Positions 39,385 through 48,596 of a DNA stretch of 64,000 nucleotides are shown piece after piece. Origin of the DNA: Candidatus Symbiopectobacterium sp. NZEC151 (GTDB lineage: Bacteria; Pseudomonadota; Gammaproteobacteria; Enterobacterales; Enterobacteriaceae); the NCBI RefSeq assembly GCF_025962655.1, contig NZ_JAGFPE010000001.1, forward strand, positions 372,001-436,000. Reading direction: 5' to 3'. The position numbers and the translations under genes are program-made. Under the pieces are notes generated by a model. It saw only the letters and a list, made by a program, of their open reading frames with translations, searched no databases and had not been told where the DNA came from. Every line of letters begins with the position of its first letter. The first letter of the stretch is position 1.

Positions 39385-41259
39385 ATGCAACAGGCTTTAG
39401 CGTATTTCAATGCTCTGAATCGCGACTATCTCGCCGTGCATCAGGAGAAAGAAGCGTGTTTTTGGCAACACTATATGGGGATTGGCGGTGACAGCGCTGC
39501 GGAGAAGTTCGCTGCTGCTGAAAGCGCCTATAAACGCTTTATCGCTGATCCTGAACGGTTGAAAGCGTTGCGTACTCATATTGCTGCGCTTGAAGCCCTG
39601 CCAGACGTGGGGCAGACCTCGCCGGTGGCTGAGTTACTGCATGGCTTGCAGGGGTGGTATCGTTTTTTTGATTGTAATGTGATTGAAGATCCGCAGGCGC
39701 AAGCGCTGATGGATGAGATTATCGCTGCGGAAAGTGCGCTCTATACGCGACGGAAAAATTATGAGGTCACTCACCTGAATGCTGAGGGGGTGAAAGTCTC
39801 TGCCTCCTTAGGTGAATTGCTCACCAATCAGGCAACCAACGACAACGAATCTTATCGCCAAAGTTCACAACAGGCCCTACGCGATGTGGAACAGTGGTTA
39901 TTACACCATGGTTTCCCTGAACTGATTACACTGCGTAACCGGTTTGCCCGGCAGATGGGATATCGCAATTATTTTGACTATAAAGTGAATAAAACGGAGC
40001 GAATGACTCCAGAACAGTTGTTTGCCATTCTCGACCGTTTTGAAGCGCAAACGCGCGAAGCGAATGCGCGCAGTCTGGCCGCCCTCGCGAGCGAGAAGGG
40101 CGACAGCGCGCTGCAACCGTGGAATATTCGTTATGCCAGCGCAGGAGACGTTACCCGCCAACTCGACCCCTATTTTCCTTTTTCCGCCTCGTTAGAACGC
40201 TGGATTAACAGCTTTAAGCGACTGCACATCGGGTTTAATGGCGCAGAGATGCAACTGGATTTGTTGGTGCGTAAAGGTAAATATGAAAACGGTTTTATGC
40301 ATGGCCCGGTTCCGCCCTTTGTTCAGGAAGGGCAGTGGCTGCCGGCAAAAATCAATTTCACCAGCCTGGCTAAACCGGACCAAGTGGGCAGCGGCGCAAC
40401 GGGTATCAACACCCTGTTTCATGAAGGCGGCCATGCGGCGCATTTTGCCAATATCCGTCAAAATGCACCTTGCTTCTCGCAGGAGTTTCCGCCTACATCG
40501 ATGGCTTATGCGGAAACGCAATCCATGTTTTGCGACAGCCTGCTGCACGATGCTGACTGGCTGAAACGCTATGCCAAGAACCGTCAGGGCGAAGCGCTCT
40601 CTGATGCGTTGATTGAGGCCGATATCGCTGTGCGCCAACCGATGCGTGCTTTTAACGAGCGCCATATTCTGTTGGTGCCTTACTTTGAATGGCAGCTTTA
40701 CAGCATGGATGATGATGCACGCACGCCAGCTACCATCACCCAGCTGGCGCGAGACATCGAGCAGCGCATTTTGGGCGTTGGCGGGAGCCCGCGCCCTACC
40801 ATTGCCATTCCGCATCTGTTATCGATGGAGTCGGCCTGTTCATATCAGGGTTATCTGCTGGCGCTGATGGCGGTTGAGCAAACGCGGCATTTCTTTCTCA
40901 AGCGCGATGGTTATCTCACGGATAACCCGGCCATTGGCCCGGATCTGGCCCTGCATTACTGGCGACCTGGCAACAGCGTCAGCCATGATGACACGCTGCG
41001 CAGTCTGACAGGCGAAGGGTTCAATCCGGCTTATCTGGCTCAGGCTTGTAATTTGACGGTTGAGCAGGCGTGGCAGCAGGCGCAAGCGGCTATCCAGCAT
41101 GCCGCCCAGCATCCGCAACCTGAGGCTGATGCCGATTTGAACGCCCATATCCGTATTGTCGACGGTGCTCGCGTGCTGGCAGACAACCGCGATGGCGATA
41201 GTGCGATGTGCGAGGCGTTTGCTTTGTTTATTGAGCGCGAATATCCGCATATAGCGTGA
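39385..41259 (+). CDS. M3-family oligoendopeptidase
   Basis: Cytoplasmic zinc oligopeptidase of the thimet/PepF-like group, 624 aa. Zinc motif HEGGHAAHF around residue 350 with the downstream Glu region SMAYAETQSMF; the C-terminus has PHLLSMESACSYQGYLLALMAVEQTR. The ATG at 39385 has AAAGGG 7 nt upstream, better spaced than the ATG at 39379. It is 56 nt after the effector gene but has typical chromosomal codon use. Confidence 0.88.
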   Translation: MQQALAYFNALNRDYLAVHQEKEACFWQHYMGIGGDSAAEKFAAAESAYKRFIADPERLKALRTHIAALEALPDVGQTSPVAELLHGLQGWYRFFDCNVIEDPQAQALMDEIIAAESALYTRRKNYEVTHLNAEGVKVSASLGELLTNQATNDNESYRQSSQQALRDVEQWLLHHGFPELITLRNRFARQMGYRNYFDYKVNKTERMTPEQLFAILDRFEAQTREANARSLAALASEKGDSALQPWNIRYASAGDVTRQLDPYFPFSASLERWINSFKRLHIGFNGAEMQLDLLVRKGKYENGFMHGPVPPFVQEGQWLPAKINFTSLAKPDQVGSGATGINTLFHEGGHAAHFANIRQNAPCFSQEFPPTSMAYAETQSMFCDSLLHDADWLKRYAKNRQGEALSDALIEADIAVRQPMRAFNERHILLVPYFEWQLYSMDDDARTPATITQLARDIEQRILGVGGSPRPTIAIPHLLSMESACSYQGYLLALMAVEQTRHFFLKRDGYLTDNPAIGPDLALHYWRPGNSVSHDDTLRSLTGEGFNPAYLAQACNLTVEQAWQQAQAAIQHAAQHPQPEADADLNAHIRIVDGARVLADNRDGDSAMCEAFALFIEREYPHIA

Positions 41260-41313
41260 ATCGCTAAACCTTCTCGCTTCACCTCTGCCACCCGAGAGGG
41301 GTAAGGCGGCATA

Positions 41314-41628
41314 CTATCGGCTGGCAGCAGGCGTAGTCAGTGGCTGTACGGCCAGACGCAATCCCATGGCCTTGAGGATTGCGGTCAGACTGCTCAATGC
41401 CGGATTGCCTTTGGGCGATAGCGTACGATATAACTGCGTGGGATTAAGGTGTGCTTGTTCGGCTACGCTCTGCACTCCGCCAAACGCTTGTGTGAGTTGG
41501 CGCAGAACGCTTAACAATTCCGGTTGGTCACCGTTGCTGAGAATATCATTGATTACCTCAAGAGCCAGAGCAGGATCGTTGCGGTAGAGCGTAGCCATTG
41601 CTTCGTCATGGGGTCTGCTTCTTTTCAT
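41314..41628 (-). CDS. HTH antitoxin of the HigA/COG3636 type (orphan)
   Basis: 104-aa addiction-module antidote: DPALALEVINDILSNGD-type N-terminus, FGGVQSVAEQAHLNPTQLYRTLSPKGNPALSSLTAILKAMGLRLAV as the HTH and family C-terminus. Such genes normally follow a Gp49/HigB-type toxin gene; here only a 26-codon remnant of it is left just upstream. The antitoxin itself looks intact, with GAGG before its ATG. Confidence 0.85.
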   Translation of the reverse strand: MKRSRPHDEAMATLYRNDPALALEVINDILSNGDQPELLSVLRQLTQAFGGVQSVAEQAHLNPTQLYRTLSPKGNPALSSLTAILKAMGLRLAVQPLTTPAASR

Positions 41629-41686
41629 CTTTGCCTCGTCGTTGCCCTGCGGCGGTCAAATAGTGCTCAATCTGATAGGTGTGCAT
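41606..41686 (-). pseudogene. Remnant of the partner toxin gene (internal deletion)
   Basis: A 26-codon frame starting MHTYQIEHYLTAAGQ and ending RRGKDEKKQTP, overlapping the antitoxin start by 23 nt. The first 15 residues match the recalled N-terminus of Gp49-like toxins (YxIxHYLTxxGx), and the end resembles their basic tail. Roughly 80 codons of the body are missing without a frame change, so the toxin is dead. Confidence 0.65.
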
Positions 41687-41926
41687 TTTCGTTTATAAAC
41701 GACTCTTCGTCAAGTGTGTTAACGCCTTGGCATTCCTCTACCGTATCGATGACTGACGACGGGCAACGGGATTGTCATGTCTAAGGTCATGGAGAACCTA
41801 TTGGGGAGGGTAGCGTTGTGGTCACTAAAAGATCTATTCCGTGGGCAGGATCAAATGTAAACCTGGGAGAGGGCTCGAAGAGCGTTGTTTACTGATGTAA
41901 TCTCAGGTGGATGGATAAAGAAAACG

Positions 41927-41952
41927 GGCGTAACCGTCAGGATACGCCCGTT
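41927..41952 (-). terminator. Rho-independent terminator of the gln operon
   Basis: Stem AACGGGCGTA / TACGCCCGTT, then TTTTC on the minus strand. It lies 30 nt after the glnQ stop. 41687-41926 between this and the toxin remnant shows no gene. Confidence 0.8.
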
Positions 41953-41981
41953 ATTGCGAACATGAGTACGAAGTCGCTCTA

Positions 41982-42704
41982 TCAGGAAACGTGCTGCAAG
42001 AACTCCCGCAACCGCTCGCTGGGGGGATTGGTGATCAGTTCTTCAGGATCGCCATCTTGAGCGATACGGCCTTTATCAATAAAAATCAACCGTGAAGCGA
42101 CTTTATGAGCAAATCCCACTTCGTGCGTGACGATGACCATGGTCATGCCTTCGTCCGCAAGATCTTTCATTACTGTCAGCACTTCGTGACGTAATTCGGG
42201 ATCGAGTGCCGAGGTTGGCTCATCAAACAGCATCAGTTTGGGTTTGACGGCGAGTGCACGGGCAATTGCCACGCGCTGCTGCTGACCGCCAGAAAGCTCG
42301 GACGGAAAATGGTTCGCACGTTCAGACAGACCCACTTTCGCCAACAGTTCCAGTGCCAGCTTTTCAGCTTCCGCTTTGCTGGCACCGCGCACGCGAATCG
42401 GGCCAAATGCCACATTTTCCAGCGCGGTCAGGTGTGGGAAAAGATAAAATTGTTGAAACACCATACCCGCTTCCTGACGGATAAGGCGCTCATCAACTTT
42501 AGGGTCGTTCACTTTCAGGCCGTCGACAATCAGCTCACCGCTGGTAATTTCTTCCAGCTTATTGATGCAGCGCAGCAGGGTGGACTTACCGGAGCCTGAA
42601 GGCCCGATAATCACCACCACTTCACCCTGGTTGATATTCAGATTGATGTCATGCAACACCTTTGTCTGACCAAAGTGTTTAGAAACGTTCTTGAATTCAA
42701 TCAT
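41982..42704 (-). CDS. glnQ: Glutamine ABC transporter ATP-binding protein
   Basis: ATPase of the GlnHPQ high-affinity glutamine importer. 240 aa with Walker [10 protein letters not shown], signature [15 protein letters not shown], Walker [15 protein letters not shown], and the polar-amino-acid family start [20 protein letters not shown]. Its start overlaps the glnP stop by 4 nt. Confidence 0.97.
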   Translation of the reverse strand: MIEFKNVSKHFGQTKVLHDINLNINQGEVVVIIGPSGSGKSTLLRCINKLEEITSGELIVDGLKVNDPKVDERLIRQEAGMVFQQFYLFPHLTALENVAFGPIRVRGASKAEAEKLALELLAKVGLSERANHFPSELSGGQQQRVAIARALAVKPKLMLFDEPTSALDPELRHEVLTVMKDLADEGMTMVIVTHEVGFAHKVASRLIFIDKGRIAQDGDPEELITNPPSERLREFLQHVS

Positions 42705-43360
42705 ATAATTTTAAGTTTTCTTTCCAGAAGACGCAAAATGAAACTCAGTACCAAGGTAATGACCAGATAGATCACCGCAACCGCACTCCAGATTTCCAGT
42801 GCGCGAAAATTGCCCGCAATGATTTCTTGTCCGGAACGGGTCAGTTCCGCCACGCCGATAACGATGAACAGCGAGGTATCTTTGATACTGATGATCCATT
42901 GGTTGCCTAATGGAGGTAACATCCGACGCAACGCCAACGGTGCAATCACATGGCGTAGCGTATCGCGTTTTGATAGCCCCAGTGCCAAACCTGCCTCACG
43001 AAACCCTTTGTGAATCGACAATACCGATCCGCGCGTAATTTCCGCGATATAGGCACCGGAGTTGATCATTATGGTGACTACCGCAGCGGCGAAAGGATCG
43101 ATACGCACCGACGTCAGGATCATCGGCAAGGCAAAGTAAATAAACATGACTTGTACAACAATCGGTGTGCCGCGGATGATTTCAATAAACACCAACGCGA
43201 TGTTATTGGAGATCCAGCTCCCGTAAACGCGGGCAAAGCCCGCGACAACACCGATAACCAAGCCACCCAGCAGACCCAGCACGGATATCAGCAAGGTCAT
43301 TTTTGCCCCTTCTAACAGAAGAGGCAGAGAAGGCCAGATGGCACTCCAATCAAACTGCAT
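42701..43360 (-). CDS. glnP: Glutamine ABC transporter permease
   Basis: HisMQ-type permease, 219 aa, with about five membrane helices and the EAA loop [36 protein letters not shown]. Starts [23 protein letters not shown], as in E. coli GlnP. It lies between glnH (26 nt upstream) and glnQ. Confidence 0.97.
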   Translation of the reverse strand: MQFDWSAIWPSLPLLLEGAKMTLLISVLGLLGGLVIGVVAGFARVYGSWISNNIALVFIEIIRGTPIVVQVMFIYFALPMILTSVRIDPFAAAVVTIMINSGAYIAEITRGSVLSIHKGFREAGLALGLSKRDTLRHVIAPLALRRMLPPLGNQWIISIKDTSLFIVIGVAELTRSGQEIIAGNFRALEIWSAVAVIYLVITLVLSFILRLLERKLKII

Positions 43361-43386
43361 GAACGTTCTCCAGACTGATACGGCAA

Positions 43387-44130
43387 TTATTTCGGTTCAG
43401 TGCCGAACCATTTTTTATAAATTTCAGCATAGGTGCCGTTGTCACGCAGCGTTTTCAATGCCGCATTTACTTTTTCACGCAGTTCGCTGCCTTTCGGGAA
43501 GGCGACACCGTATTGTTGTGCCTTGATGGAATCACCCACCGCTTTAAACTGACCGTTGCCCGCTGTTTTGATGAAGTACAGGATATTCGGCGTATCATGC
43601 AGTACCGCATCGGCACGACCGACACCTAACTCCATGTATGCATTATCAATATTCGGGAACTGGCGCAGTTCTTTCGTCTTGATATTGGCTTTGGCGTAGT
43701 CAACTGAACCGGTGCCGCTTTTCACCGCCACCACTTTGCCCGCCAGATCCTGTTCACCCTGAATGCTGGTGTTGTCTGCTTTTACCATCACCAGCAAGCC
43801 GCTGTTGTAGTAACCATCAGAAAAATCGACGGCGCGTTTGCGTTCTTCAGTGATGGTGATCCCTGCCAGCGCCAAATCAATATTGCGGGTTTGCAGGGCA
43901 GGAATAATACCTGCGAAGTCCATCGGTTTCAGGGTGTATTCCAGTTTCAGTTCTTTCGCGATAGCGTCCCAGAGATCGATGTCGAAGCCGACGTATTTAT
44001 CGCCTTGCTTGAACTCGAAGGGAACAAACGCTGTGTCTGTGGCAACGATGAGAGGCTTGTCCGCCGCGTAGCTGGAAACGCTCATGGTCAGCGCCAGCGC
44101 TGCCAATGAGGCCTTAAGTAGTGATTTCAT
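43387..44130 (-). CDS. glnH: Glutamine-binding periplasmic protein
   Basis: Solute-binding protein feeding glutamine to GlnPQ. 247 aa, signal peptide [23 protein letters not shown], then [37 protein letters not shown] and [14 protein letters not shown], nearly the E. coli sequence. The frame is open to 44172, but ATG 44130 with AAGGA upstream is the conserved start. Confidence 0.97.
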   Translation of the reverse strand: MKSLLKASLAALALTMSVSSYAADKPLIVATDTAFVPFEFKQGDKYVGFDIDLWDAIAKELKLEYTLKPMDFAGIIPALQTRNIDLALAGITITEERKRAVDFSDGYYNSGLLVMVKADNTSIQGEQDLAGKVVAVKSGTGSVDYAKANIKTKELRQFPNIDNAYMELGVGRADAVLHDTPNILYFIKTAGNGQFKAVGDSIKAQQYGVAFPKGSELREKVNAALKTLRDNGTYAEIYKKWFGTEPK

Positions 44131-44492
44131 CCGATCCTTCCTAATTAGCCGTTTGTGGGAAGCCTGTTTCAAGCAGGCACTACTAATAATAGTATTTAAG
44201 GAAAAAAGCTGTAGAAACAGAGGGTTATATTTTATAACTCCTTGTTTTTATTCAGTGTCGCCAATGCACGCGAACGTCGCCTCCGGCACGGGACGCCGCT
44301 ATGAATAACTGATTATGCTGCGAGACACAACCGTTGATTGTGTTTGAAGGGATAAAAGCTAACTTTTTGTACGAATATTAAGAGGAAAAAGTGCAAAGGG
44401 TAGGGTACATAAAGCGTAACGGAATGTGTAGGCCATCGAGAACAGCATGTCTACGATGGCCCGCTAACCTATATGCCGGTATGACGCGGCGG
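44131..44492. promoter_or_regulatory. glnH upstream region and dps 3' region
   Basis: No gene. The palindrome GCCTG-N7-CAGGC (44161-44177) lies 30 nt before glnH. E. coli glnH has sigma-54/NtrC control, but I could not find a convincing TGGCAC-N5-TTGCA here. A hairpin GGCCATCG...CGATGGCC at 44432-44461 follows dps without a T run. Confidence 0.4.
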
Positions 44493-44999
44493 TTATTCAG
44501 CGATGTTGGCTTCGATAAACCACAGGAATTTATCCAGATCGCGAGAGGCTGCCGTTAACATATCCGCACTGTCTTCATCGTCAGTTTTCGCAATAGCACT
44601 GCGCACTTCGTTCGCGACAACGCCGTAACGCTCCGCCAGCGCTTTCAAGTGATCCTGTACGCTGTGGATATTGGTTGGGTAGCTTTTCAGCGAGGTCTCT
44701 TTATTAATGACCTGTACCGTACCCAGTGCAACGCCACCCAGTTGTACTACGCGCTCTGCCAGCGTATCCAGATGGTCGGTAAGGGCGGTGCGGAAGCCAT
44801 CCAGCATTTCGTGAACGGCGATAAAATTGGCGCCGCGCATGTTCCAATGGGCTTGCTTGGTGATCAATGACAAATCGATTAAATCGACAACTAACTTGTC
44901 CAATAGCTTGATGGTGGACGTTTTGACGTGCTCATCCAGATTATTGCGGGTATAGATGAGGTCGGATGCTGCTGCTTTTACCAATTTAGCCGTAGCCAT
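44493..44999 (-). CDS. dps: DNA-protection ferritin-like protein Dps
   Basis: Dodecameric iron-storing nucleoid protein of stationary phase and oxidative stress. 168 aa; ferroxidase residues lie in [33 protein letters not shown], and the Lys-containing N-terminus MATAKLVK binds DNA. ATG 44999 has AGGAGATACCTT upstream and is the conserved start; the frame is open to 45044. Confidence 0.97.
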   Translation of the reverse strand: MATAKLVKAAASDLIYTRNNLDEHVKTSTIKLLDKLVVDLIDLSLITKQAHWNMRGANFIAVHEMLDGFRTALTDHLDTLAERVVQLGGVALGTVQVINKETSLKSYPTNIHSVQDHLKALAERYGVVANEVRSAIAKTDDEDSADMLTAASRDLDKFLWFIEANIAE

Positions 45000-45340
45000 A
45001 AGGTATCTCCTCCTGACAAGTGAAATAATAATCTGACTGCTCAATGGAAATAACTATAGCAGAGTTCGATGCAGGGAATAACAAGGTAATACCTATTATA
45101 GAAATTGCCCATGTACTGTGCAGGTGTATCTCTTTTTGGCTGATTTAATTATAAAAATCGCTCATCGTTATTATAGTAAATAACCATAATGAATGAGAGT
45201 TATTTAGCTCTGGTAATACCCTACGGCTATTCAGACGCTGGTATCATCCGTAATGCAATATATCTGAAAGGGACCTTCTCTTGCCGCAGTAGGTTGCCTG
45301 CAAGAGAAGAAACGCGATTGAATTCAGGCGGAGTGGGGTG
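45000..45340. promoter_or_regulatory. dps upstream region
   Basis: 341 nt without a credible gene. On the minus strand TGCTATAGTTA (45052-45062) resembles a sigma-S extended -10 (CTATAxT), as expected for dps. AGGTATTACCT near 45087-45097 is a small palindrome. OxyR or IHF sites could not be assigned by eye. Confidence 0.45.
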
Positions 45341-46222
45341 TCAGCCTTGGGCGCTATCGGTGATGCGTGCTCGTTTTACTGTGAGCGTTGCACCGAGGGA
45401 AGCGGCAATGATGCAAAACAGCGCTAACCATTGTGTCAGCAACAGATGCTCACCGAGAAACAGAATCCCGGAAAGAGCGGCAATGACAGGCTCCATGCTC
45501 ATCAGCGTGCTGAAGGTCTTGGCGGGAAGACGGGTCAGTGCCATCATCTCCAGCGAGTAGGGCAGTGCCGTGGAAAGGATCGCAATCGCGATGCCAAGCG
45601 GAAGAATGGCAGGAGAGAGCAACGACGTGTCTGCGAAATAAGCCCCTACAGGGCAAAACACCATGGCCGCAATCAATGAGCCAATCGCTGCCGTCGCTGG
45701 GCCATGGTTGGCGCCCGCTCTTTTTCCGAACACAATATATAACGCCCAGCAGGCTCCTGCGCCGATGGCACAGAGCGCGCCTTGCATATCGACGTTGGCG
45801 ATGTCATTGTCCAGTGGCAATAGGAACCACATACCGGCTAGCGCCAAAAGAATCCAAAGGAAATCGAGCGCCTGACGCGACGAGAAAATGGCTACAGCGA
45901 GTGGGCCGGTAAATTCAAGCGCGACCGCTACGCCAAGTGGAACAGTGCGAATAGAAAGATAAAACAAAAAGTTCATGCCACCGAGGGTCAGGCCGTACAG
46001 CAACAGCGGCAATCGATTCCCCTGAATACGCATGCGCCAGGGTTTAAAAACAACGCACAAGATCAGAGCACCAAGCCCAAGGCGCAGTGCGGTGACGCCG
46101 GGTGCCCCTACTAACGGAAACAGGTTTTTCGCTAAAGCAGCCCCACTTTGGATGGAAAGCATCGCAATCACGATCAGAAGAACAGGCAGCAGCATCGAGC
46201 TGCGCAAAGCAGATAAGGTCAT
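45341..46222 (-). CDS. rhtA: Threonine/homoserine exporter RhtA
   Basis: EamA-family ten-helix exporter of threonine, homoserine and related compounds. 293 aa from MTLSALRSSML, with GGAALAKNLFPLVGAPGVTALRLGLGALIL-type first repeat, GGMNFLFYLSIRTVPLGVAVALEFTGPLAVAIFSSR and the second-repeat stretch LSTALPYSLEMMALTRLPAKTFSTLMSMEPVIAALSG, all close to E. coli RhtA. The frame is open to 46279. Confidence 0.94.
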   Translation of the reverse strand: MTLSALRSSMLLPVLLIVIAMLSIQSGAALAKNLFPLVGAPGVTALRLGLGALILCVVFKPWRMRIQGNRLPLLLYGLTLGGMNFLFYLSIRTVPLGVAVALEFTGPLAVAIFSSRQALDFLWILLALAGMWFLLPLDNDIANVDMQGALCAIGAGACWALYIVFGKRAGANHGPATAAIGSLIAAMVFCPVGAYFADTSLLSPAILPLGIAIAILSTALPYSLEMMALTRLPAKTFSTLMSMEPVIAALSGILFLGEHLLLTQWLALFCIIAASLGATLTVKRARITDSAQG

Positions 46223-46631
46223 CCTTTGGGCCTTGATAAGCAGGGAAGTCGTTACGATGGTGTGGGAAAAGACGCCCATAAATTAGGATTTTTCCACATT
46301 AATCTAGTGTAAAGGATTTGTCGGCACCGCGCTTACTTTAATTGACTTTTATTTACGATATATTTATTTTCAGTGCGGGATGAATAGCGGGCTGTATATT
46401 AACTGAACGCAATATTAAGATTTATCTGTATTTTACTGCCGGGTGGGAATTAATTTTAGTTTCGTGGTCATCGTTTTTTAATGATTAAAAATCATCATGT
46501 TATGCATTCATTGAAAATATTTGTTACATCTGTAGGCCGTTTGATAAATATTTAATGCGCAGCATCATCGGTTTTTTTTGTTATATTAACCCTGCTTAAA
46601 CTTCTTTCATAAGATGAATTCGAGGCAGTAT
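46223..46631. promoter_or_regulatory. Divergent rhtA/ompX control region
   Basis: 409 nt, AT-rich, no gene. For ompX a TTATATTAA -10-like box stands at about 46580 after a run of eight T. Several TTTAAT/ATTAAA stretches could bind global regulators, but no specific operator is clear. Confidence 0.45.
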
Positions 46632-47147
46632 ATGAAAAAATTTGCGTGTCTTTCCGCACTGGCTTGCGTATTTGCAGTAAGCGCAGGTTCCGCATTCGCC
46701 GGCCAAAGTACCGTATCCGCCGGTTATGCTCAGGGTGATGCCCAGGGCGTGGTGAACAAAGCGAAAGGTTTTAACCTTAAATACCGCTATGAGTTTGACG
46801 ACAGCCAGGTTGGCGTGATCAGCTCCTTCACCTATCTGGAAGACAGCCAGTCCAACGACGGTTACTACAATAAAGGCCAATACATGGGCTTTACTGCGGG
46901 CCCGGCTTACCGTATCAATGATTGGGCAAGCGTCTACGGCGTGATTGGCCTGAGCCACGGTAAATACACTTACAATGCGGCTGACGGTACTGATAACAAC
47001 CATAATGATGATTATGGTTTCACCTACGGTGCTGGTCTGCAATTCAACCCGATTCAGGACGTTGCCCTGGATGTTGGTTATGAACAAAGCCGTATCCGCA
47101 GCATCGATGTTGGCACCTGGGCGGTTGGCGTAGGCTACCGTTTCTAA
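46632..47147 (+). CDS. ompX: Outer-membrane protein OmpX
   Basis: Eight-stranded beta-barrel of the Ail/OmpX family, 171 aa. Signal peptide MKKFACLSALACVFAVSAGSAFA, then QSTVSAGYAQGDAQG and GFNLKYRYEFDDSQVGVISSFTYLE; the last strand WAVGVGYRF ends in Phe as needed for barrel insertion. ATG 46632 is the conserved start with CGAGG upstream; the frame opens at 46614. Confidence 0.96.
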   Translation: MKKFACLSALACVFAVSAGSAFAGQSTVSAGYAQGDAQGVVNKAKGFNLKYRYEFDDSQVGVISSFTYLEDSQSNDGYYNKGQYMGFTAGPAYRINDWASVYGVIGLSHGKYTYNAADGTDNNHNDDYGFTYGAGLQFNPIQDVALDVGYEQSRIRSIDVGTWAVGVGYRF

Positions 47148-47200
47148 CGGTGTCGCGCGGTCAGAAAATCAATTCTGAACCGGAATGCGATGTCATATAA

Positions 47201-47228
47201 AAATCCGCCATCATGGCGGATTTTTTTT
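47201..47228 (+). terminator. Rho-independent terminator after ompX
   Basis: Stem AATCCGCCA / TGGCGGATT with a 3-nt loop, then a run of eight T overlapping the stem end. Confidence 0.9.
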
Positions 47229-47266
47229 GTCTGTAGCACGAAACGATAGCGCTAAGATGGCTGATT

Positions 47267-47288
47267 ATTATCTTGACGTTAAGATAAT
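47267..47288. promoter_or_regulatory. Perfect palindromic operator ahead of the NimT-like gene
   Basis: ATTATCTT-GACGTT-AAGATAAT, eight perfect pairs, 93 nt before the transporter ATG. The form (ATCTTGA...AAGAT) is that of MarR-family sites. No regulator gene is adjacent, so control would come from elsewhere. Confidence 0.65.
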
Positions 47289-47381
47289 TTGTGCAAAAAT
47301 ACGCGGTACGAACGTAAGCGACTACCTGCGTTTTTCATGGCACAACCCTCAGCGGTAAGATAACAATCACAGGATCATTTT

Positions 47382-48557
47382 ATGCCCGCTTCCTCCAGGC
47401 ACTCACGCCAGTTTCTCTTTATCGCCATTCTGCTGCTTGGGATAAACCTGCGCCCGATTCTGGCCGTGGTTGGTCCGTTGCTTGAACAAATTCAGCAGGC
47501 TACTGGTCTGGACGACAGTCAGGCTGGTCTGTTAACCACGCTGCCGATTTTGGCAATGGGGATCTGTGCGCTTTATGGCGGCTGGTTGCAACGTCATCTG
47601 GGGGAGTATCGCGGCATTCTGCTCGGCATTACCATCATTATGGTCGCTTGTCTGGTGCGTTTTCCATGGGATTCACGCGCTGGGTTGCTGGTGAGTGCGG
47701 CGCTTGGTGGGGTAGGGATTGCGTTAATTCAGGCATTGGTGCCGTCGTTTATCAAGCGCTTCTTTCTCCAGCGCAGCAGTCTGTTGATGGGGCTTTATAC
47801 CACGGGGATCATGGCGGGGGCAGCCGTTGCTGCGGCGACGGCCTCGCCGTTATCGGGTCTCGCTGGTTGGTCTGGTGCGTTGGCATTTTGGGGTATCCTT
47901 GCATTTATCGCGCTGTTGGTCTGGCGCAAAGCGCCGTCTTCGCGTGAGGCTCACGAGCCGAATGCGATTTATCACCCTGCGCCGCACGGTTTGCAACATT
48001 GGGCCTTGATGCTGTTCTTTGGGATAGGAACGGGCGCTTACTCGCTGGTGCTTGCCTGGCTACCACCCTATTACATGCAGTTAGGCTGGAGTGCCGCGCA
48101 AAGTGGCTTTTTGCTGGGAGGGTTAACGCTGACGGAGGTGTGTGCGGGGTTGGCCGTTTCCGCATTGATTTCGCGCTTTCCCGATCGGCGTATGCTGCTG
48201 GTGCCGATACTGGTGTTACTGCTGGCAGGCATGATGCTGCTGTTGATCGCACCGCTGTCTCTGGCTTTTGTCGCGATGGTTCTTCTCGGGATGGGTATCG
48301 GCGCGCTGTTTCCACTTTCGCTAATTGTTGCACTCGATCATGCAACAAATGTGCAAGAAACCGGTCGATTGATGGGCTTTGTTCAAGGCGGTGGCTATAT
48401 CATCGCGAGCGTGATGCCGACGCTCGCGGGTGTCATTCGACAGCACACCGAAGGGTTGGAACAAGCCTGGACCATCATGGCATGGGGTGTGGTGGTGCTT
48501 ATTGTGATGGCATTTCGCTTTCGGCCATTGAACGTCCGCAAAACGCTCGGGCGCTAA
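47382..48557 (+). CDS. CynX/NimT-family MFS transporter
   Basis: 391-aa twelve-helix transporter of the cyanate/2-nitroimidazole group, similar to E. coli YeaN (NimT): LLGINLRPILAVVGPLLEQIQQATGLDDSQAGLLTTLPILAMG at the N-terminus and LPPYYMQLGWSAAQSGFLLGGLTLTEVCAGL at the start of the second half. In E. coli it exports 2-nitroimidazole under the AraC-type NimR. Here it stands alone behind a palindromic operator. Confidence 0.85.
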   Translation: MPASSRHSRQFLFIAILLLGINLRPILAVVGPLLEQIQQATGLDDSQAGLLTTLPILAMGICALYGGWLQRHLGEYRGILLGITIIMVACLVRFPWDSRAGLLVSAALGGVGIALIQALVPSFIKRFFLQRSSLLMGLYTTGIMAGAAVAAATASPLSGLAGWSGALAFWGILAFIALLVWRKAPSSREAHEPNAIYHPAPHGLQHWALMLFFGIGTGAYSLVLAWLPPYYMQLGWSAAQSGFLLGGLTLTEVCAGLAVSALISRFPDRRMLLVPILVLLLAGMMLLLIAPLSLAFVAMVLLGMGIGALFPLSLIVALDHATNVQETGRLMGFVQGGGYIIASVMPTLAGVIRQHTEGLEQAWTIMAWGVVVLIVMAFRFRPLNVRKTLGR

Positions 48558-48596
48558 TGTAGCGCTGCTGGTCAAGCCAATAACGTCTACCGCGTA

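Noticed and set aside
41524..41784. 86-codon plus-strand frame over the antitoxin start
   Set aside because: Antisense to the antitoxin and toxin remnant; no conserved motif.
44131..44330. Sigma-54 promoter before glnH
   Set aside because: Expected from E. coli, but no TGGCAC-N5-TTGCA match with acceptable spacing could be read on the minus strand.
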